Positions 1 to 64,000 of a stretch of DNA of 64,000 nucleotides are shown in pieces. The stretch is from Flabesymbios commensalis. Taxonomy: Eukaryota; Annelida; Polychaeta; Terebellida; Flabelligeridae. Position 1 is the stretch's first letter. Each line of letters begins with the position of its first letter. The position numbers and the translations under genes are program-made. The DNA lies in the NCBI GenBank assembly GCA_964017125.1, contig OZ024902.1, forward strand, positions 101,090,796 through 101,154,795, read 5' to 3'. Under the pieces are notes generated by a model. It was given only the letters and a program-made list of their open reading frames with translations. It ran no database searches and was not told the DNA's origin.

Positions 1-28
1 CTGCCGACACGCTGAAATAAACCGAAGT

Positions 29-134
29 GATAATAGACTAGTGCGCCGGCATACCGGTGTGCAAGTGTATAGCGGTATATATCTAGAATGCCGGTGCCGG
101 CGGCTGGAACACGGTACTTAATCAGTCAACCTAT
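29..134 (+). repeat. Left inverted arm of the 5.15-kb unit
   Basis: It starts with GATAATAGAC and runs through the CCGG-rich block to ACGGTACTTAATCAGTCAAC. The second half (77-134) matches 3105-3160 in the same orientation, and the first 85 bases match 5040-5178 in reverse. The rest of 1-400 shows no gene. Confidence 0.6.
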
Positions 135-403
135 AGTATAGATATATTACCTAGCCCTGGCCTAGAAGCAGGCTGCCTGGGCCTTCTGATTAATCGCAGG
201 GATCATGATCACAATGTGAACTGTGTGTATGAGGATATATGCAAGTTGCCCATATAGGCCCCCTATATATTTCAATATATACCTGTGTATTTAATTGTAG
301 GCATAGGTGAAATGCAATTGGCAAGATTTCATGAAACACCTACTAATGATGAAACACAATCTGAAATGCAATTAACTACAACAGTAGCCTGATAAAACAC
401 CAC

Positions 404-2290
404 ATGAAACGAGATCAATGCCAACAGACCCAGCAGACCCAGCGTGCCATCAGGTCTGCCAGGTGGTCTTTTTTAAAAAACAAACTTTCTGAATCTTTAG
501 AACAAAAAAATTCAAAACCACTCTGGCGTTATATCAAATCAAAACGTCAGGATGGAAATGGTGTCTCTCTTTTGAAGGAAAACCGCCAGCTGCATTCAGA
601 TAGCAGACGTAAGGCCGAAATATTAAACAACCAATTTTGCTCAGTTTTTACCTCGGAAGACACCACAAATATACCTAAACTACCCGGACCACCGAATACT
701 GAAATGCCTAAATTTGAAATTACTGTTCAAGGTGTAACTAAATTACTCGAGGGTTTAAACGGCGGGAAGGCACCCGGACCAGACGAGCTCCCGAATCTGA
801 TTCTGAAGAATGCTGCCAACGAAATATCTCCCTTTCTTAAAATTATTTTTGATCAATCTCTACAGACGGGCAAATTACCAGATGACTGGGTAGAGGCTAA
901 TGCTGCCCCAGTCTTCAAAAAAGGGGATCGGCACTCTCCGGCAAACGACAGGCCGATATCCCTCACATGTGTTTGTGCCAAATTACTCGAACACATCATT
1001 TGTAAACAAATTATGTCCCATTTTTCGGAAAACAAAATTTTAACACCTGTACAACATGGCTTTCGCTCAAAACACTCATGCGAAAGCCAGCTTTTGATTA
1101 CAACTGATGAATTTATTCAAAATTTTGAAGGCAAGACACAAACAGATGTTGTTGTCTTAGATTTTAGTAAGGCCTTTGACGTTGTCCCCCATCAACGCCT
1201 CTTACACAAACTCGACCACTATGGAATTCGGGGAACAACTCTTAATTAGATTCAAAATTTCTTGACCAATAGAACCCAAAAAGTAGTAGTTGATGGCAGC
1301 TCTTCAGAATCAGCTCGTGTAAAGTCCGGTGTGCCCCAGGGTACTGTTCTCGGACCCCTACTTTTCTTGACCTACATTAATGACCTCCCTTCCACGGTCT
1401 CGTCGCAGGTTCGTCTCTTTGCAGATGACTTGTCTCCTGTATCGCCCGATAAAATGTCGGGCAGATCAGGAGAAACTGCAGAGAGACCTATCTGCGTTAC
1501 AGGACTGGGCAGATCGATGGGGGATGTGCTTCAACCCCTCGAAATGCTCGGTCCTGAGGGTGTCCAGGCCGAAATCAAAAAACCTGGAATTTCAGTACAC
1601 CCTGAAAGGTGAAACATTAGAAAATGTTTCATCAACACCATATCTTGGTGTTTGCCTTAGCGAGACTCTGGAATGGGAGGCCCACATTAACAAAATTACA
1701 AGTAAAGCGAATTCCACCCTGGGCTTCCTTCGGAGAAACCTGAAGGCATGTCCCCCTAAATTAAGGGAGACTGCCTATTTCTTCCTGGTCAGATCATCCT
1801 TAGAATATTCTTCAGCAGTTTGGGACCCCTTTAGACAAAAAGACATTGATAAATTAGAAAAAATTCAAAGAGCAGCAGCAAGATTTGTCACCCAAAATTA
1901 TAGACAAACAGCCAGTGTGACATCTCTCATTCAGAACTTCGGCTGGACTGACTTGAAAACAAGACGAAAAAATTCTAGGCTTTTATGTATGTTCAAAATT
2001 TTAAATGAGTTAGTTGGAATTCCTATCAATGACCGTTTAATCCCAGCAGATAGAAGAACACGTGGTGGGCACAATCAGGCTTATAAACACATCAGAGCTA
2101 ACACCACACTGGGTCAAAATTCTTTTTGGTATCGAACTATCCCTGATTGGAATTCTCTTCCGGCAGCTGCCACAGAATCGAAAACTGTGGCAGCATTCAA
2201 GAGTCTGCTGGTCGACTAGATCTGCCAGCCTCTTTCCCCCCCTCCAGCCTAATACTCCACAATGGAGGGCTGCTGGAGTATTAACTCAAA
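404..2290 (+). mobile_element. 5'-truncated non-LTR retrotransposon (CR1/Jockey-group LINE), reverse transcriptase part
   Basis: A reverse transcriptase reads from about 404 to 2219. Fingers and palm are clear: GKAPGPDELP near 770, motif A VVVLDFSKAFDVVPHQRLL near 1147-1203, motif B SGVPQGTVLGPLLF near 1325, and the catalytic FADD at 1418-1429. The thumb and C-terminal part (LEYSSAVWDPF, RRKNSRLLCMFKILN) read in a second frame to the stop at 2217-2219. There is a premature stop at 1247-1249, where relatives would have a Trp codon. One extra base just after FADD, at about 1430, shifts the frame before CLLYRPIK. The endonuclease and first ORF are missing, so this is a dead, 5'-truncated copy. 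Its short 3' tail ends with a hairpin at 2250-2283. The assignment to CR1/Jockey rather than RTE or L1 rests on the thumb region and is an inference. Confidence 0.9.
2250..2283 (+). repeat. LINE 3'-terminal stem-loop
   Basis: TAATACTCCA is followed 14 bases later by its perfect complement TGGAGTATTA. The same hairpin, with 7 paired bases, ends a second LINE fragment at 8274-8302. It is therefore likely to be part of the 3' end recognised by the element's reverse transcriptase. Confidence 0.7.
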
Positions 2291-2580
2291 GTCAAAGTCA
2301 AACAGTAGATAAAACACCAAATAAAACACAATACACTTCAAAAGTGGATATAGCACCACCTAAAACACAATTAACTTCAACAGTGGATATAACACCATCT
2401 AAACCGCAATTAGTATTAACAACTCAGCAGAGTGATGACATGTCTTGCAGGTTGGGGAGGTATGAAATACTTCAACGGTGGATATAACACCACCTAAAAG
2501 GCAATTAATAGGATGTAGGGTATTAACAACTCAGCAGAGTGATGACATGTCTTGCAGGTTGGTGAGGTGCGATACTGAAA
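2284..2580 (+). repeat. Degenerate tandem repeat after the LINE
   Basis: Repeats of about 36 bases built on GTGGATATAACACCACCTAA and ACACAATTA run from about 2300 to 2500. The block AACTCAGCAGAGTGATGACA occurs twice (2420 and 2530). Similar words (GATAAAACACCACATGAAAC) lie just upstream of the LINE at about 390. The LINE therefore probably inserted into this repeat. Confidence 0.6.
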
Positions 2581-2859
2581 AGCGCAATTAACCTTTCTCA
2601 TGCATTACCCTTCTCATGATATTGGCCGCGTCAGATCGTCCAAGATGACCAAGTATCTCGGAAGGACAAGTTTAGTTTCACTAGGCTTGTCCTTCCAGAC
2701 GAGTGTCTCTGCTTGACAATAATTAGGAAGGACATGTGATTTTTTTGGGAAGGACTAGTTTAGTCTATTTTTTAGCCAGTTGTCAAAGTGGGAATTTAGT
2801 CCAATTTCAAGCCCTGTCATACTGAAGGCCACATTTATATCTGTATTTAATAACTGTTA

Positions 2860-3005
2860 CCCAAATAAAAAGTACTAGTTTGTATATATTTGTTGTTATT
2901 TATTATCTGATAATTTTTTTTTTATGGATTATACCCAAATAAAAAGTACTAGTCTGTATATATTTGTTGTTATTTATTATCTGATAATTTTTTTTTTTGA
3001 TGGAT
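2860..3005 (+). repeat. Tandem duplication, 74-bp unit, two copies
   Basis: CCCAAATAAAAAGTACTAGT begins at 2860 and again at 2934. Each copy runs through TGTATATATTTGTTG to a poly-T and ATGGATT. The copies differ at only a few bases, so the duplication is young. Confidence 0.9.
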
Positions 3006-3104
3006 TGAGTGAAACGTTTGGTAGACTTCTTTCCTGTGTATGTTAACAATGTATGAAAGTTACATAACATGATTGCAGTGTAGACTATAACGGTAGGCCC
3101 CTAT

Positions 3105-3160
3105 ATTTATAGAACGCCGGTATGCCGTGCCGGCGGCCTAAACACGGCACTCAACCTATA
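3105..3160 (+). repeat. Third copy of the inner half of the left arm
   Basis: It matches 77-134 (GAACGCCGG, TGCCGGCGGC, ACACGGCAC, TCAACCTATA) in the same orientation, about 3 kb inside the unit. Confidence 0.6.
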
Positions 3161-3567
3161 AATTTTAGACTCCTATTGCAAATATTACAACAATTATCAA
3201 ACAAAGACAACAGCAACATCCGATGAATTTCCTGATATCATGTGAGGTAGTAAGTTATAGTATTAAATTTCAATAATAAAATTGTAAATTCGAAGTAAAA
3301 TATATTATTTAGCTGATACTAGTAACTACATATAAAGAAATATATCGTGGACAAGCTGGAGAGTTCACCTGCCACGAACAGCAATTGAAAATCACACCCT
3401 ACTTAGCATCTCTTTGATTACTAATGGCCGAGAACAATTGAAGATCACACCTCGTAGTCGCACTTCCCGTGGCTCACACCCTGTATATTGCAATCTACGG
3501 CAATGCTAGAATTCGCATTCCCACTTGATGTCATTCATATTTTATAAAGCTGTAGGATTTGCCATAA

Positions 3568-4860
3568 TCATTATTCAGTTATTGCCTGGAGACCCAGACT
3601 ATCAAGACTGTCGTACTGACGCTTCAGATCCTTAATACGATCGATTAACGCACAACTACATTCTTTCATAAAAGAGATGGCAGACTTCAATATCTGAGAT
3701 GAATTCAATACTCTGAAAAAGTTTGAAGCAGAATCTTTTGTGAAATTGTGGAGGCGAGATAGTCGCACTCTTGCTGCTCAGACAAGAATAAAATGTTTGA
3801 AGGATGCCAATGTGGACATAAATACGCCGAAGCTACATACTGCTCTGTACACAGAGGAAGAGACTTCAAAACTCGGACTAAAACTGGAAAGAGACTTAAC
3901 ACATAGTACTACATTCAGACAAGCATGCAGTTTCAAGATCAGAATCAAGGCATCACCTGATGGTCATAACCTGATGGAAATGGAGAAAGTCAAATAGTAG
4001 CATCCTTCCTTGTGCACAACGAAGAAGAACAATTAATAAGAGAGATGATCAGAATCTTCAAAGAGCAGAATCAGAAGTGGGAAAAGTTAATGTTGCACTA
4101 ACAGACAAAGACATGGTGGAATGCAAAGTGCTTAAATCAGAAATGCCGCAGATAAGAACCCTGATAGACAAAGTAGTAGAGGCTCCAGATATTGAACCCT
4201 CAGGCACTGATGATCTTCTCGGAATAGCAAGATTGGACTGCGAAACAAGAACTGAAATGGACAACGACAGTGGGAAATACAGCTTTGAAGGTACAAGCTT
4301 CAAACAAGCTGAATATACAGTTCAGTAGAAATTGCTAAAGCATGACAACACAAGAGACTGACAATTTGACAATGCCACCCAAGATGAATACCAGAGGAAC
4401 ACCTAAAAGGAAACAACTGACAGCCATCGTATTAAAAAGAAAAAGAGTAACAACAAAAGAGCCGGTGCGATTTGAAGAGAAACCAACAACAGAAAAACAC
4501 AGAATGTTGCTGGAGTGCTTAGTCAGAAGAGAAGATGTGGATTCAGCCCTTGGAGGACAGCTACTCATGAATCATCAGTTGAAACCATCCCTGAAAAAAT
4601 CAGCACTGTTGTTCTGTAAGACGCTGTCAACACTCAGAAGATATTTTAATGGTGATGCCTGGCTATGTGTGCAGCAAGTTTTAACAGAAAAAGAAGGAAG
4701 ATACTGCTGGATATGCGACGCTTGTGAAGATGACCTAGCGCTGTACATGATTCAATCTGCAGCGATGCCTGCCTGCACTAGTCCTATCTGAAATGTCTTG
4801 GAAAATGTCGCGCACCAAAATCAACCCATTGGTACTGCAGCGCCTGCAAGAAATAGCCAT
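3568..4860 (+). pseudogene. Broken transposon-type reading frame with PHD-like end
   Basis: Three reading pieces on the + strand (about 3740-3997, 4077-4328 and 4342-4791) look like parts of one decayed protein: they are basic and charged, low in AT-random character, and all run the same way. Near the end are a CWICDAC motif and then, in another frame, KCLGKCRAPKSTHWYCSACKK. That is the end of a PHD-type zinc finger (W-x-C-x2-C-K). Proteins with a C-terminal PHD finger recur in invertebrate genomes next to mobile elements. The frame is broken in several places and I treat it as a fossil. No host gene is recognised. Its location within the inverted-repeat unit suggests it belonged to that element. 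Confidence 0.5.
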
Positions 4861-5039
4861 ACAGATGCGTTGACAGTGATCATTCAAATATAATTAAAAA
4901 CTTACTAATTATTACATCATATCCTTTGAAAAAGATTTTAAAAGATTTGAATCCAGCACACTTGCTACACTTGTTTGGCCAATAAATTATTTGGAAGCTA
5001 TGCATATGTGCATGTTAAGCAGTTGTATGCAGTTTGTGT

Positions 5040-5178
5040 ACCATGTTCCGGCCGCCGGCACGGCTAGCCGTGTCGCCCAACCTGTTTCAGCCACTGGGGC
5101 TATGGCACGGCAGACCGGCACTCTAGATATACCGCTATACACTTGCACACAGGTATGCCGGTGCAATTGTCTATTATC
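5040..5178 (-). repeat. Right inverted arm of the 5.15-kb unit
   Basis: Read on the minus strand it repeats the left arm (GATAATAGAC, then the GTGCAAGTGTATAGCGGTATAT block). An extra CAGTGGCTGAAACAGGTTGG stretch splits the two conserved halves. Confidence 0.6.
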
Positions 5179-5753
5179 TAGCACAAGAAATAAATATTAG
5201 TCCACATTCCACAGTTTTCACTGAGCAAGAGAAAAGCTATGCTAGAGCCTAGCCCTATATCAAAATCTGAGCTAAATTATAAAAACGTCGAAAAGTTGCT
5301 GTTGTGACCTCAATGTTGCATATTGCGGAAGGGATACAGAATCCAAAACATCACTCAGACACTTTAACTTTTTGAAGCAGCTGAAGAAAACTATAAATAG
5401 ATGAATGATATTGAAAGTTTTAGTTTTTAGATACATCAGAGCACCCAAATGAGTGCCCAGCAATACAGTAACAGTAGCAAATATTTTACATATATACACA
5501 TAACAATCATAAATTTGGATATGGCCTCGGTTCGCCTCATAAGGAAGTGTGGGTCCGGCAAACAAAACTTCACCCAGGTTTTATGCTGGGCAACTAGTTC
5601 AGCCTTCCACGGGTATCTCAATTCATTGTTCTGTCCAAAATGGTCATATATACACTCTTATTTCATCTACATTTCATTTTAACGGCTAAAAGCTCATACA
5701 CTATTTGATCCAATAATTCAATATAATACTGATTGAATGTACTTTTTTTTCAG
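5179..5753 (+). other. Region just upstream of the first coding exon
   Basis: No gene or repeat is recognised. The first coding exon opens with a polypyrimidine tract and CAG acceptor at 5741-5753, so a non-coding first exon and the promoter lie somewhere upstream. I cannot place them. Confidence 0.4.
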
Positions 5754-5762
5754 CCATGCAGA

Positions 5763-62883
<57,121 letters not shown>

Positions 62884-63280
62884 GCACTAGACGAGGGGTT
62901 CTCCACATATACATAACATTTATGTACAATACGAACAATACAATACAATACGAACAATACAATACAGTACAATACAATACAATACCTTAAAATACAATAC
63001 AATACAAAACATTAATTTAATATTCAGCAAAATGTCACGTAAAAAACTGTTTCATTTAAAGCAGCAAACACAGATCGAAAAAACATCGTAGCTCAATTTT
63101 ACTCGGTTATGGATAAGGTAAATTATAATATATTATTATGTTGACTAAATCTATCAGAGTTTAAAATGAAATTTTGTGTGGCTCTGAAAAGAAGAATATT
63201 TTCTTCCGAAGATATGTGGTATGCTTTTATGAAGATATGTGGTATGCTTTTAATGTTTCATCCTGAAAACAGTTACATCT
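62884..63280 (+). other. CSPP1: Probable CSPP1 3' UTR start
   Basis: No canonical AATAAA is evident in the next few hundred bases, so the poly(A) site is not placed. Confidence 0.4.
62927..63012 (+). repeat. AATAC pentanucleotide microsatellite
   Basis: Impure (ACAAT/AATAC) repeats from 45 bases after the stop codon. Confidence 0.9.
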
Positions 63281-63334
63281 AGTTTTGAAAGGGAAATTTG
63301 TTTTTAATTTCCCAATATCTGATCCAGCTTTTTA

Positions 63335-64000
63335 TTCCCCGCCCAACAGCGAAGGGGTTTATGGTGTGGCCTTGGGAGGCTGTTTGTCGTCCATCCGGCC
63401 GCCTATCTTTCTGCATTTTCGTTTCCGGAGTAAATCTCGGAAAACCATGGAGGGATTTTTCTCATATTGCACACTCACATTCCTTAGGGGTGTAGATATG
63501 CCTTTTGAGGCTGTGGCCTTTGACCTATTTTTTTACCCACCGGTACATCTCTGCCAAAATAGCTTTATTTATTTTAATCTTACTGATATCTGGCAAACCG
63601 TGCCAGATAGCTAGACAATTACTATAAAACGAAATGTTCAAATTCAAAATGGCCAATTATCGCTCATCAATAACTTCAATCTGGATAGCTAGACCATTAC
63701 TACAAAACCAAGTGTGCGGTTTCAGGTAGGGATATTCCATGAAAAATTTCTTATCAATCAATTCAAAACCGCTGATTATCAGCCACTGTTAACTTTAATA
63801 TGCCTGATATCAGGCGAAACGTGCCAGATAGCTAAACGATTACTAGAAAAAGAAATGTGAGGATTCAGGGAGGGATATGCCTGGAAAACTTTCAACTCAA
63901 TCAAATTCAAAATGGCCAACTTGCAACCAGGATTATTGAATTAATATGCATAAATCTGGAAAACCATGCTAGACCATTACTACAAAACAAAATATGTTGT
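63335..64000 (+). mobile_element. Start of a tandem-core element running off the window
   Basis: The lead block (TTTCCGGAGTAAATCTCGGA, CCTTAGGGGTGTAGATATGC) and units with AGATAGCTAGACAATTACTA and TTCAAATTCAAAATGGCC match the 23638-26075 element. Confidence 0.75.

Larger units (their letters stand above)
29..5178. mobile_element. About 5.15-kb unit bounded by inverted repeats (decayed DNA transposon or composite)
   Basis: The sequence at 29-115 returns in reverse complement at about 5040-5178, including the shared words GATAATAGAC, GTGCAAGTGTATAGCGGTATAT and GCCGGCGGC-GGAACA. The right arm carries about 50 extra bases between its two conserved halves. A third partial copy in the left-arm orientation sits at 3105-3160. 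Inside lie a LINE (about 380-2290) and a broken reading frame with a PHD-like end (about 3568-4860). I infer a DNA transposon whose ends are these arms, later hit by the LINE. I could not find a convincing target duplication, so a chance pair of related repeats in opposite orientation is the alternative. Confidence 0.55.

Noticed and set aside
853-1035. Minus-strand frame opposite the LINE
   Set aside because: It is a shadow of the reverse transcriptase frame.
62884-63300. Poly(A) signal of CSPP1
   Set aside because: No AATAAA was found near enough to the stop to call.

Overview
The window is nuclear DNA of a marine invertebrate animal. It is AT-rich, has a many-exon gene with GT-AG introns, carries LINE and tRNA-derived SINE copies, and is crowded with small DNA transposons. 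I cannot fix the phylum from sequence alone. The repeat style (TTAA MITEs, Helitron relatives with tandem cores, frequent 'taggcctac' and 'acatgtacatg' words) would suit an echinoderm, hemichordate, mollusc or similar animal.

Layout. Bases 1-5180 are upstream of the gene. They form a unit bounded by inverted repeats, holding a broken non-LTR (CR1/Jockey-group) LINE and a decayed reading frame that ends in a PHD-like cysteine cluster. From 5754 to 62883 a single + strand gene fills the window: an orthologue of CSPP1, the centrosome and spindle pole associated protein that also acts at the ciliary axoneme and base. I traced 43 exons by hand (41 constitutive or cassette exons plus one pair that looks mutually exclusive). 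Splice phases match throughout, giving a protein of about 1,354 residues with the conserved CSPP1 blocks: N-terminal charged helix, repeated microtubule-module helices, the YNP-GGGGAP-RD-GNLI block, a long coiled coil, and the DSDSAFI block. The last 1.1 kb begins a 3' UTR and then enters a tandem-repeat element that runs off the window.

The introns are a museum of transposition. At least five unrelated MITE families share one design: TTAA target, CCCTT-like ends, and one internal hairpin of about 45-55 bp. They are nested up to three deep, and uninserted relatives in the same window serve as empty sites. Two Helitron-type elements with tandem cores and CTAG-hairpin 3' ends are nested without target duplication. 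A family of 100-bp fold-back elements, two SINE families, an antisense retrocopy fragment, three short TIR elements with visible target duplications, and a 375-bp pure CAGA microsatellite are also present.

The most notable biology is (i) the candidate mutually exclusive exon pair 15a/15b of CSPP1, (ii) the lineage expansion of its N-terminal modules in phase-0 exons, (iii) two GC-AG introns, and (iv) the shared TTAA-plus-hairpin design of the MITE families. No prokaryotic features, CRISPR arrays or functional tRNA/rRNA genes were seen. All claims are from reading by eye; comparisons with human CSPP1 are from memory.
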